DNA of 24,251 nt, from positions 627,895 to 652,145 of the forward strand of contig NW_014577069.1 in the NCBI RefSeq assembly GCF_000485595.1. The letters run 5' to 3'. How positions within the stretch are numbered: position 1 is the stretch's first letter; every line of letters begins with the position of its first letter. The translations under genes and the position numbers were made by a program. Positions 10,403-20,279 of this stretch are shown here, one piece after another. Below the pieces are notes generated by a model. That model had not been told where the DNA came from. It worked only from the letters and a program-made list of their open reading frames with translations, and did not search any database. Source of the DNA: Priapulus caudatus. Lineage: Eukaryota > Priapulida > Priapulimorpha > Priapulimorphida > Priapulidae.

Positions 10403-10754
10403 AGTGTGCTGTGTTGTGATGTGTGCTGTGTGGTGGTGGTGTGATCGTGATGTGTGTGTGTGTGCGCGCGCGCGCGTGTGTGTGTTTGAGCACCATTGAA
10501 TTTAGGTACGAGTTGCGTCCCCGCCACCTCCGCACACAGGTCCCTCTGTTACTCATAGTTACGCCTTGCCTCTGGATATCTGTATTGACTCGCTGCTGAC
10601 GCAGTAACGCGCCACTCGGTAGTTGTGAAAGCACATTAGCAGCGCCGGGTCGCTATAGATGACATATAACGGTTGCTGTGGGAGTCATTGGGATTGCGGT
10701 TACTCTCAAATGTATCTGGACAGACACCGCGCACTGTTGTTGCTGTCCCCCGAG
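10403..10754. other. GT/GC tract and unique sequence left of the trinucleotide array
   Basis: A degenerate GTGTGCTGTG tract leads into (GT)n(GC)n(GT)n at about 10450-10486, a Z-DNA-prone pattern. It is followed by about 260 bp of unique sequence (10490-10754) with no recognised gene or element. This is the first part of block C, which separates B and B'. Confidence 0.6.
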
Positions 10755-11500
10755 GCAAGCAGCAGCAGCGGCGGTGGCGGCAGCAGCAGCAACGGCGGCA
10801 GCGGCAGCAGTAGTAGTAGTAGTAGTAATAGTATTAGCAGCAACAGTATTAGCAGCAACAGCAGCGGCGCCAGTAGCAGCAGGGGCGAGGGCGGCAGCAG
10901 TAGCAGTAGTAGTAGTAGCAGTAGCAGCAGCAGCAGCAATAGCGGCGCGGCGGCGGCGGCAGTAGCAGCAGCAGCAACAGCAGCAGCAGCATCAGTAGCA
11001 GCAGCGGTATCAGCAGCAACAGCGGCGCCAGCAGCAGCAGCGGCGGCGGCGGCGGCAGCAGTAGCAGTAGTAGCGGCGGCGGCGGCGGCAGTAGTAGCAG
11101 TAGTAGCGGTAGCAGCAATAGTAGCGGCGGCGGCAGCAGCCGCAGCAGCGGTAGCGGCAGCAGCAGCAGTAGCAGCAGCAGTAGTAGCAGTAGCAGCAGT
11201 AGCCGCAGTAGCGGCAGCGGCAGTAACAGTATCAGTATCATCAGCAGTAGTAGCAGCAGCAACAGCCTCGGCGGCGTTGGCGGGGGCGCCCGGCAGCGGC
11301 GGCGGCGGCGCCAGCAGCAGTGGAGCGGCAGCAGCAGTAGCAGCAGCAGCAACAGCCCGGCGGCGTTGGCGTTGGCGGGGGCGGGGCGGCGGCGACTGCG
11401 GCTCCAGCAGCAGCGGAGCGGCAGCAGCAGTAGCAGTTGCTGTTGCAGTAACAGCAACAGCAACAGCGACGGCGGCGGCATCAGCAGCAGTAGAGCAGAG
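10755..11500. repeat. GC-rich AGC/GGC/AGT trinucleotide array
   Basis: About 750 bp with strict three-base periodicity of AGC, GGC, AGT, AAC and GCA variants. Because of the period, frames on both strands stay open and translate as poly-Ser/Gly, poly-Ala/Val or poly-Leu. A plus-strand frame of 311 codons (10659-11594) crosses it, but the composition switches from Ser/Gly to Ala/Val at about 10950, where the repeat phase slips. That is expected of a drifting array, not of a conserved protein. An internal near-duplicate of about 85 bp is present (about 11272-11355 and 11358-11440). A low-complexity coding exon is not excluded but has no positive support. Confidence 0.85.
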
Positions 11501-11634
11501 AGAGGTAGCTTGGTTCCGTATACTGTGCGCGCGTGTATCCGCTTCCGCGAAGAACAGGATTCGCAAGTATGCGTCGTTAAATCATGTCTCTTGACACCTT
11601 GTGCATTTCTTTTATAAACTCGTAATATATTGAC

Positions 11635-11734
11635 ATAGTGGTAGTGGTAGCGGTGGTCGTTGCGGCGTTAGCGACAGTAGTAGCAGCAGCAGCAGAAGTA
11701 GCAATATTAGTAGTAGCAGCAGTGATAGTAGTGA

Positions 11735-11790
<56 letters not shown>
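11635..11790. repeat. (GTA)n microsatellite
   Basis: A degenerate GTGGTAGCGGTGG start becomes a pure run of GTA units from about 11728 to 11790 and abuts the left edge of block B'. Together with the GC-rich array it makes most of block C trinucleotide in character. Confidence 0.95.
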
Positions 11791-11791
11791 C

Positions 11792-13172
11792 TATATATAA
11801 ACATCGTTACCACGTATACGCGTACGGTGTAGTGATGAGTCTACCCGCTCGAGATAACAAGTGAACAGCGATAACAAGCATGTTTACGAAAATCAGCAGA
11901 ATTTTGTTTGCATTCCTCTTCAGGGTCTAGTATTTAATCGATGGTGTAATAATAGTAAATTCTGCTAACATCAATTGAATAAAAAGTTAAAGAAAAATAC
12001 CGAGAAATAGCCCGGATTAAGATTCGCGATTCTATCCCACTTGCAGTTTCTTTACAAATTCTAACAGATATTGCGAGTTTTAAGTGAGGATAAACCACAT
12101 GCGTTTCATTACTAAAGCAGTTCCAAGAAACATGACCATATTGTAATTACTCCACCCAACTAATCAAATAAGGACAACGTCTCTTGCTCTGATGGGCAAA
12201 TCGCATGTGGTAACAATGTAAACTGCTCGTTTCTGTGGTTTCCTAAAGAGAAGTACAGATAGGCAGTATATATTACAGGCCTATTACATATACACATGTA
12301 TATTACAGGCAGTATGAGAGTAAAGGCTATAGGCTTTTTACATTTATTACTAAAATGGTTAAAGCAACTACAATCGATCCATCATCGGTGGCAGTTTCCT
12401 ATAACGATAGTTGTATCTTGACTCGTTTCTACTTTAGGGCATCGTCCTTTACAGCGTAGTAAAACATTCCCCATATTAGGAGTGATATTTACAGCGAGAG
12501 TGTTACGACGAAGCTAGAATTCGAGCTAGGCAACATTATAAATAGCAAGGTCATGACTGTTTGCATAAACAATGACGTGTTCGGGTCGGGAGGACATGTC
12601 AGAAGGTCAATTTCTCAAGCCTAACGCGTGCTCTTTAATGTCGTCAGTCGAAATTACCATCCAGCGATACGATCTATGTCGCTGCGATTATTTCACGTCA
12701 ATTAAAGAAAATCAAGAATTTTTTTATTAAAGTGACCCCGACTTTAAAATTAGGTCATTGTCATAAGAACGAAAGTGCTGATCAGGGAATGCCGAGTCAT
12801 CTCTGTTGTTAGTGCAACTGTCGAGCAAGAGGGTCACGAGTTGTCTCCGTCTATCAGAAAGACGGATGTGAATGGTAACCTCTCAGCGCACTCAATGCAA
12901 ATGTCTTCTATATGTATGTCCTTCTATGTCTTCGCTTGACTTGCGCACATGAAAGATTACCGTGTTCATGAATGCTTTGCTCGACAAGTTAATGTATGGC
13001 GCGGTATTTATGACGGCATATATATATATACCCGTTACTGGCATTAATGCTCGGACTATAGCCCGCGCATGTGGAGCCGACCCGTGTGTAATTATATAGC
13101 GTAATTTTTATACGCGCTTTTATGGAATCTACCTGCGTGCTATTGTCCGTACATTAACGCCAGTAGCCGGTA

Positions 13173-13175
<3 letters not shown>
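11792..13175. repeat. Duplicated block B' (second copy)
   Basis: Direct repeat of 9024-10402. Examples of differences are single-base gains or losses after CAGCG, in GGGACAAG/GGACAACG, in CCTAAAAGAAG/CCTAAAGAGAAG and in ACCATCAGCG/ACCATCCAGCG. This copy is bounded by (GTA)n on the left and (GT)n on the right. Non-coding as far as can be seen. Confidence 0.93.

Positions 13176-13218
<43 letters not shown>
13176..13218. repeat. (GT)n microsatellite
   Basis: A pure GT run of about 42 bp joins block B' to a truncated hAT-like right end. The corresponding edge of block B is a degenerate GTGTGCTGTGTTGTG tract. Confidence 0.95.
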
Positions 13219-13219
<1 letters not shown>

Positions 13220-13221
13220 CT

Positions 13222-13384
13222 CGGAAAACATCAACTTATTTTTCAGTATTTTTTCTGCTTAAAAATCTATATTATTTTTTTAAAAATTGGAGAAAAAAAA
13301 TTTCCATGGGCCAGAAAAAAGGGCACTCAACATTTTTACAGGGGGTGCGCACCCCCTGCACCCCTCCCCCTAGATCCGCCCCTG
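13222..13384. mobile_element. Truncated right end of the hAT-like element
   Basis: This matches 4642-4809, starting CGGAAAACATCAACTTATT and ending CCTAGATCCGCCCCTG. Only the last 163 bases are present, cut off on the left by the GT microsatellite. It is followed by GGTACGCTACACACGC, the same insertion point in Harbinger sequence as the 3647-4809 element. This copy therefore descends from the same insertion event. Confidence 0.85.
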
Positions 13385-13653
13385 GGTACGCTACACACGC
13401 AACATGATCGCAACAGGCACGCAACACGATCGCAACATGATCGCAACAGGTACGCAACACATTCGCAACATGTACGCTACCAAAACCTGGCCAGATACCT
13501 TAAATTTGAACCTGCGATCACCTGCGTGCTTGTTGCGTACTTCAAACCTATAAAACCTATTAGTTGCGTGTGAGTTGCGTTATCTAACTTATGCCCACTA
13601 TTTTTTATTCGCAACCATACGCAACTGGTGATCGCTATGGTGTGACGGCACCT
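13385..13653. mobile_element. PIF/Harbinger right end, third copy
   Basis: CGCAAC units, the GTTGCG segment and the terminal inverted repeat CAACTGGTGATCGCTATGG..GGCACCT correspond to 7000-7440. A segment equal to about 7124-7300 is missing. The TIR here is the best preserved of the right ends (reverse complement AGGTGCCGTCACACCATAGC). It is followed by TTAGTTTGTAACTT, the common flank. No transposase sequence is present. Confidence 0.85.
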
Positions 13654-14586
13654 TTAGTTTGTAACTTTCTCTAAACTCTTGGATAAGGTTGGTTAACAGG
13701 ATTTTACTGACCATGAGCACATTTTTCATCACAACACAGATGGCTCGTAGAATAAAGACCCCTTTGTCTAGAGCCTCTTTATAGGACGCTTACGTCGAGA
13801 ACGGCGCCCTCTATCGACCAACTTTGATACGATCGCTACTGCGATAATTACCAAAAAAGCGCCCTTTCTCTCGTAAAGTCACCGCCTAGATTCCCGCAAC
13901 AGCTATAAAGCCACAAGAATAAAACAAAAAAGTTTGGCCTACGGTCGTGAAAATTTAGTGCGGCTAAATATGAACGTAGCCGCACCAAGCTACATGGGCG
14001 TGACGCAGATCGTGCCTACACACTTCTGATATCAACAATCGCCCCCCTCCCCGCCCCCACCTCCGCGCGTAGACACGGCTTAGAAGCATTGTCGCTGTTA
14101 AAAATGCATCAGGTATAAACGAAAGTAGTTGTCCGTTAATAGGCTTTTGTAAATACTTATAGATGTTGGAGCCGAAACGTGCCGCCGCTCTGTTTCTCGA
14201 AGCGCATCCCCGCGAGTAATTGCACGTGATTCGATCCCGAAGTGCAGCTATAGAAAAAACAAGTAGCGAAATCAGCGTCAACGACAAAACTCGTGGCGCT
14301 GTGGCGGCGACGTAGCGCGGCGTCCACTTAGTGAAAGCAGGCAGACATTGCTTAACGTAACTGCACGTCATGCGCATCTGTAACATGAAGTGATTGAACA
14401 GAAATCAGAGGGAATCACACGCAGCAGATGAACACGACAGTGGCATAAGCGTCGACGAGGCGTCGTTCTAATGCCGCTATAATAATTGTTTAAAGTGATT
14501 ACGTCACCGTAAATAATACAAATTAAAAAAATATTTCCACTTTTTCACAAAATATAAGTAATTCTGTTCACTTTTTATGGTTAAAT
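13512..14586. repeat. Duplicated block A' (second copy)
   Basis: Direct repeat of 7301-8363 containing the final Harbinger bases and the 0.93-kb flank. Single-base indels separate the copies, so minus-strand open frames near 13964-14386 only partly agree with those in the first copy. It ends in a GA-rich microsatellite, where the first copy continues into unique DNA. Confidence 0.9.
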
Positions 14587-14651
14587 AAAAAAGAAAGAGA
14601 AAGAGAAAGAGAAAAAGAAAGCGAGAGAGAGAAAGAAAGAAAGAAAGAAGG
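14587..14651. repeat. GA/GAAA-rich microsatellite
   Basis: Degenerate AAGAGA and GAAA units form the right boundary of block A'. Immediately after it ACGCAGGCAAGCGAG occurs twice in tandem (about 14655-14690). Confidence 0.9.
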
Positions 14652-17054
14652 AGCACGCAGGCAAGCGAGGTTTCACGCAGGCAAGCGAGACATCTAGTTC
14701 TAGTATGGGATAAAATTCGCTCCGGAAGGAAGCGTCTAACATGTGGATCTTAGCACATATGCTCAAATCTGAATGCTTATTATTGCCATAGCGCATAGCG
14801 GAAAGTCCACAGGGAGATCCAGAGAGCATTAGCCGAATATGTTTATTTACACAGACAAACGGAATAATAATTAGAATCAGTCGCAAAATAGTACTGTAAG
14901 TGTCAAGAGTGTATATGTCATAGCCACGGGTTGATGCGTGGAGCTTCAGCGTCTTGTAAATGTTTACAAATGACGTTTGGACGCGCGCGCGGCGAGATGT
15001 ATATAGTCATAATCAGAATCCATCAGCGCCGCTGGCGGTAGACCACCGGGGAATGTACATCCTTCGGGGCGTGCTCTGCGCAGTCAATGACTAGCTGGGG
15101 GAATATTATAGACACTATGATGCCATTTGTCCGCCTCCGTCCGCATGCTATACTAACATCTTGTGTTGTGAGTCAATATTGGAATGCGAAATCAACAGGA
15201 AATCGTTGCCATAGCAATCACTGGCGACGCAATCAGGCTGCTAAGGAAGAAGAAGCGCGATGGCTAATCCGAGAACGACTGTTTTTGACCTACGTGATCC
15301 TGGCATGTACATACGATATTAATAAGCTTCATTTTGTGAATTAATACGCGAAATGTACGTCCGAAATAGTGCTTGAGGCGATGGATAGCCGAGACGTGCG
15401 AGGAAGGTAGCGCTTCGGTGAAACCAAGGCAGATAAGAAACAGGAGCTAACAGCTTTTTATAATGATCGCGCCAACAGCGTGGGGGGAAAAGTCAAGCCA
15501 AGACGACTGTATAAATAGGATGGTTCCCACACGAGAACGCATACGCAATGTCGCGTGACAAACCATGCACGAAATGTCATGATTTAATTTGCGATAGTTT
15601 TTGCCGATCGTGACGAAGGCAGGGGATAGCTTAAAAAACTGGTTTTACTTATTCCCAATTCCCAAAAGGTTCATTGGACTTTTTTGATAAGCTTTCCGAT
15701 CGCAGTGATTGTATACGACTGGGCCATGCGCCTTCACTGCATAGCGGCACTACTGTGGGAGGTAGATAGGAGAAACACAAAAAGACGGATTATGTCTAAA
15801 AAAAAACTGGAAACGAAACGAGTTGATTTACTGGGGGGTGGGTGCATGGAAAGACTTGCACGCACATTTAAATTATTTAAACCCTAAAATGAATAGTAAT
15901 CTGTATCAGAAATTTATTAAATTGATGCCAAAGATCACAAGCGTATATAGGCCTATACACACGATAACGTCACTCATAATTGCGCAATATGACCTTTATT
16001 TCCTACTGGAAAAATTGTATTAACGCAAGAACGTCCTCGTTCAACGCATATTAGTTGTAATGAACTGTAGATAATGTTACCCATTACACAGAAAACATAC
16101 GCCATTCTTGCAGGGGGCATGTTCATTTGCCGCAGAACATACTATCGGCCATCAAATTGATACAAAGCTACCGTCTGCGTAATGGTGGGTGGGGGGGGGG
16201 GCCTCTTACACCAGATCGACCGAGATTTGCGAACGCAAATTAATATAACGGGGGCCCTACTAGTCGCCGACCAAAGATGATTAACGGGCGAGATGGGGGA
16301 CATCGTAGCTGCACTACATGGTGACACTAGCGCCCAACTTTCCTCTTCACGATCGACCCGCGGGTGTACTTCAACGAGACATGTTTTCCTTGTGCACCCG
16401 GAAGAGCCATTGTATAACCTCTGTCACACAGAGATTGCCATCAGTGTCAGCGCACGCATGACGACACTAGCAACCGCGAGCCGTAAACGCGCGCGTGTAA
16501 CGTATTTAGAGAGAGAGAGCGGCGTTGCTAGACGTGTAAAAAATCCAACCCCGTCGCATCGCTTCATCCATCATCGCGTCGCGACGCGTGCGCATATCCC
16601 GCGGAACTGCGCGTCTCATCCGCGCGCAGCGCTTAGGATCAACATCAAAGCTGTGCCACGCAATTTTATATCATGTCTCTCTGGATTGCGTTAGGTGGGA
16701 ATAGGTGCGTGTGGGCTTCGGACGCGACTAACCAAATAAATCGATTGTCTAGCAAAATTCCGGATCGCCGCTCCGCCGATTCTTTTGTTGCTACCCATAG
16801 AAAAGCAGTGAAATAAGCGCACGCTGTACGAGTGTAGACGCTGACAGATGTTGACGTTAGTCGATATTCATATATGTCTCGTAAAATACTTTACCGCTTG
16901 ACAAACTCTATCGGTGACGGGGGTCTGTAGGCGGCGAACATACGTCAACGTGCATAACTATTTTCGTTTGCTTGAATGCGACGAATATTCGACTTGACGC
17001 CGCCATTACTAATGTTTTTTCTCTTCCTTATAGGTGAAAATTCGGCTAACGCTT
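14652..17054. other. No supportable gene
   Basis: Mixed-composition sequence. Open frames reach 133 codons (16293-16694 plus) but have no recognisable motif. Small features are a TATA-like box at 15510, an inverted repeat ATTTGCG/CGCAAAT at about 16228, and an 11-base G run at 16191-16201. Sequences such as GACACTAGCGCCC at about 16322 resemble insulator-type motifs only loosely. An unannotated exon could be hidden here, but I see no evidence for one. Confidence 0.5.
15510..15517 (+). promoter_or_regulatory. Candidate TATA box
   Basis: TATAAATA is followed 38 bases later by an ATG (15548) opening a 21-codon cysteine-rich frame MSRDKPCTKCHDLICDSFCR plus S and stop. Neither a clear initiator nor a splice donor in that frame is visible. 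A chance match in AT-containing DNA is quite possible. Confidence 0.2.
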
Positions 17055-17221
17055 CATTAGGAGTGTTTCCAACTTTGATATCATTAATGATTAATGATTG
17101 ACAATCCTAACCCTAACCCTTACCCTAACCTATATGACATTAAACCACAAACTAATATATGACCATGACCATATGGTTATTATGACCATTAATGACATTA
17201 AAGTTGGGAACACTCCAAATG
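17055..17221. mobile_element. Foldback/MITE-like element with 35-bp terminal inverted repeats
   Basis: The left arm (17055-17089, containing GGAGTGTTTCCAACTTTG) and the right arm (17187-17221, containing AAAGTTGGGAACACTCC) are inverted repeats with about four mismatches in 35. The 97-bp interior contains telomere-like CCCTAA units and ATATGACCATGACCATATGG, itself partly palindromic. No clear target-site duplication flanks it, so the superfamily is unassigned. It has no coding capacity. Confidence 0.75.
17106..17130. repeat. Interstitial telomere-like (CCCTAA)n
   Basis: Four consecutive CCCTAA-type units, one altered to CCCTTA, read CCTAACCCTAACCCTTA then CCCTAACC. This is the TTAGGG class typical of vertebrates and many marine invertebrates, not the TTAGG of most arthropods. 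With so few units inside a mobile element it is weak evidence about the organism. Confidence 0.8.
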
Positions 17222-17578
17222 GAGTATCACCTGTGAATTCCGTGGTTTCGTATGTGCGAGAATATGCCGACTTTTCCAGCCAATAATTAAACCGCATTGC
17301 GTAAAACAGAAAAAAGAGCAATGTTTATCAATATATAATAGAGTAAATGTTATAAGCTATATCGGCACCAAGCTATGCAATGAAACTCCACCTAGAATCA
17401 GATCTACGTTGACGCGTTATCCAGAAAAAGTAGTTAATGCTGCGTAAGACGAGCCCGTGTAGATACACTACAAGAGTTCGTAGAACTAATTATAAATGTT
17501 TCGGCTGGATATACCGCAGTATACGATATTGATTTTCTAGGGACGCCATCGGTTCTTGCGCGGTGAATTGCATGCGCC
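17222..17578. other. Spacer between MITE and tRNA gene
   Basis: No gene or repeat is recognised. It includes the 5' flank of the tRNA gene, where no conserved upstream element is apparent. Confidence 0.5.
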
Positions 17579-17650
17579 GGCTCAGTGGTCTAGAGGTATG
17601 ATTCTCGCTTCGGGTGCGAGAGGTCCCGGGTTCAATTCCCGGCTGAGCCC
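17579..17650 (+). tRNA. tRNA-Pro (anticodon CGG)
   Basis: A 72-base cloverleaf. The acceptor stem GGCTCAG pairs with CTGAGCC, and the discriminator base is C as usual for eukaryotic tRNA-Pro. The anticodon stem CTCGC/GCGAG encloses TTCGGGT, giving anticodon CGG at 17611-17613. The T arm CCGGG-TTCAATT-CCCGG pairs perfectly. The A box (TGGTCTAGAGG, 17586-17596) and B box (GGTTCAATTCC, 17629-17639) are intact, there is no intron, and CCA is not encoded, as expected for a nuclear gene. It decodes CCG. All stems being intact argues for a functional gene and not a tRNA-derived SINE; no repeat body or poly-A follows. Confidence 0.97.
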
Positions 17651-17652
17651 CA

Positions 17653-17657
17653 TTTTT
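17653..17657 (+). terminator. RNA polymerase III terminator of tRNA-Pro
   Basis: A T5 run begins two bases after the mature tRNA end, the normal pol III stop signal for tRNA genes. Confidence 0.85.
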
Positions 17658-18358
17658 GTTCAGTTGATGTTGACTTGTGCAGTGCACTTGACAAGCATCA
17701 AAAATAACAAATGTTAACGGACACCATTTAACACACGCTTTTACCGAAAAGTTACCGAAAGGTAAATAAAAATGAAAGAGAGAGGGAGAGATAAGGTTCA
17801 GAACCGATGGTGTTTGCATTGAAAACATCATCGCCATCGTCTCTGTGCGAGAATTCTTCCCCCAGCTATATTCTTGGGAATAAATTAGGAAGGAATAAGA
17901 ATTAATTAGGAAATAAGCATAATTATGCTCATAGAATAGAACCTGCCTAATCCTATCGTAAGAGTGCTCGATGATATTGTGAATGTTTTCTTTCATTCGA
18001 CAAACAAATTTTACATGGCGCCGCGACTGTAGCCGTCGCGTACACACACACAAAAGACGTTTGTCACTAATTAAAGCCGTGACCGGAGTCTTGAATTATG
18101 GATGGCGCGCAGTATAGTGCCCGCTGTGGTCCAGATTTCTTGAGTGATTGAGCGCTCGAGTTCGGACAGTCAGAGATGCGCGAGAGACGTAATTATTATA
18201 TTATAATATATAACCCGTAATGATTAGCGAAGTAAGACGCGGAGATGTGGATCAAATGACGAAGGCAGAACAATGAGTGTTTGTGTTGGCTTGAAGAGGA
18301 TTGAAATACTCGGAGAACGCCCGATATGATGGGTTCGCAATAATGTATTTATAGCGCA
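17658..18358. other. No supportable gene
   Basis: A minus-strand open frame of 187 codons (17490-18053) runs through the tRNA and is partly a translation of it (the GIEPGTSRTRS-type peptide well known as a tRNA artefact). No other feature is recognised. Confidence 0.6.
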
Positions 18359-18624
18359 ACACACACACACACATGCGCGCACACGCACACGCGCGCACAC
18401 ACACACGCGCACACGCACACACACACGCACACGCACACACACACGCACACGCACACGCACACGCACACGCACACGCACACGCACACGCACACGCAACGCA
18501 ACATCGCACACGCACAGGCAACGCACACTCACACGCACACTCACACGCACTTCACACGATCGCACACCACGCACGCGCCGCACGCAGCCCCCCCCACACA
18601 CTGACGCACCACGCAGCGCACACA

Positions 18625-18677
<53 letters not shown>

Positions 18678-18690
18678 ACACAAACAAATT
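18359..18690. repeat. (CA)n / (CACACG)n compound microsatellite
   Basis: A (CA)n start, a hexanucleotide CACACG array of about 120 bp, a degenerate CGCAC region with a C7 run, and a final pure (CA)n. Long alternating purine-pyrimidine stretches make it Z-DNA prone. Cys-Val or Ala-Cys reading frames through it are not genes. Confidence 0.95.
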
Positions 18691-19004
18691 GGCAAAACGC
18701 TTGCACCCTTATTTGTATAGCAACAATAAAAAAACATTCGTACACGCAGCATACAATCTAACAAGATTTTCAGCGATTGACCGATATTTTGCGTCAGTTT
18801 GATATTTACGTTATAGTGATAAACAAAACAGGTTTTTAAGGAACGTTGGAAAATTAGAACGGCTCAATTTGCCATCGTTATCATTATCTTTTTAGACTGG
18901 ATAAATAAACGCGTAAGGGAGAAATAACGTAATTGAACTAAATTTCACAATGTACTGTACCGTTCACATATACACCCATCGAGAAATATGTAGGCCGATG
19001 CATT
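18691..19004. other. AT-rich spacer, nothing recognised
   Basis: Short unique sequence between two microsatellites with no open frame of note and no repeat homology inside the window. Confidence 0.5.
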
Positions 19005-19025
19005 AGTATTATTATTATTATTAAT

Positions 19026-19064
<39 letters not shown>

Positions 19065-19108
19065 GTTATCATCATCATCATCATCATTATCATCATCATC
19101 ATCATCAT
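19005..19108. repeat. (ATT)n(ATC)n microsatellite
   Basis: About six ATT units are followed by roughly 25 ATC units with a few GTT or ATT interruptions. Confidence 0.95.
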
Positions 19109-20279
19109 ACAATATTATTCAGTATATGTAGGCATGAAACAGGTATGAACGGTAAATATTACGCCTTGCTCCTTATATAGTATGAATCGTAAATCTCACG
19201 ACTTATGCCCTTACTTACCCAGCCTACACTCACACTCCCCGGCTGTTAATACGCAGAAAGCACTTGCCCCATCGCCACCCCGAGAGTAGTCTATCTAGAT
19301 TAGGTCAATATATATATATATGCAACCCTATAGATAGGTTTGGGGTCAAAGCGAACACCGTCGCAAAGTCGCCCTTGTTTGGTATATATGTATACGGCAA
19401 GGGCGGCGGTGTGTGGGTATGTGGGGGAGGAGGATGATGATTTTAGTCCCGATGCGTAAAACGAGACCCACGGCAAGCTGTCGAGCTGCGATAAGTGGCT
19501 AGTCTACAACGCAGAATCCGCATTGGCAATCGAGACACTTGCACAGCTCGCCAGGCCCCAGCCGTCTTTCTTTCTTTCTGTCGCTTTCTTCGAAATCGCG
19601 CTTCAATTTATCTTACGTTCGAAGCGAACGATGACGTTCCGTCGCAGTTTCGCATATAGCCGTGCTATGTATAGATTTTCGATAGGCTCGATGCTTATCC
19701 TCTAAATCTAAATAAGGTGGCTGCGTTTGTTTAAATAGCAACAAAGGATCTAAGCGCGGGGTCGATAAAGGATATGCCCCACTCGGGGGAAGATCTGATT
19801 CGGTTCCAATCGCTGTGGTCCCGGTCGAGACGCAGCAGAACATTATTATGGCGGCGGTGGTAATAACCAGTTTGTACCAGAATCAGAGACGACGCATGTA
19901 GAGTAATCTCTTTAATCCGTCGTTGCTCGCAATCATTGCATGCCGAGCGTGGAGACTCAGCAATACCAGCGCGAGCGAAGTGTCCACTCAGCGCGGCTGC
20001 GGCATCGACCCTCGCCGCCTAACCTCTCGCTAAGTCGCGAGCGTGCGTCGCTATGTGCCGATTACTGCCGAGATTCACGCGGACTTCCACGACTGTCGCG
20101 AAGTTCGAACGCGAAAATTGTTCGTGACTTTCCCGAATGGAATATAATAGCCCCTCGATGTGGCCACAAGGTAAAACCGTGACTGTGTCCTTGAGGAGGT
20201 GAAGGTCGACCGAATCGACTAATGCGATCGGCGAGGGCGTAGGCGAACAGTGGTCTCGCGTCCTCGTCTCTTGTCTTTT
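19109..20279. other. No supportable gene
   Basis: An 80-codon frame at 19940-20182 is basic and Ser/Arg rich and ends near AAG|GTAAAA (about 20169), a possible splice donor. That makes it the best exon candidate in this stretch, but it has no recognised domain. A short (TA)n sits at 19309-19321 and CTTT repeats at 19565-19580. Confidence 0.45.

Noticed and set aside
10659-11594. 311-codon plus-strand open frame, poly-Ser/Gly then poly-Ala/Val
   Set aside because: It is a translation of the trinucleotide array. Overlapping frames on both strands are equally open (286 and 210 codons on the minus strand) and the amino-acid class switches where the repeat phase slips.
16293-16343. GACACTAGCGCCC motif as an insulator (CTCF-like) site
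   Set aside because: The match is loose and single. No motif scoring or chromatin data is available and similar strings are expected by chance.
17055-17221. Telomere-proximal location or chromosome fusion scar
   Set aside because: There are only four CCCTAA units and they lie inside an inverted-repeat element, so a fusion or subtelomere reading is not justified.
17490-18053. 187-codon minus-strand frame containing GIEPGTSRTRSE
   Set aside because: That peptide is the antisense translation of the tRNA-Pro gene, a well-known annotation artefact. The rest has no motif.
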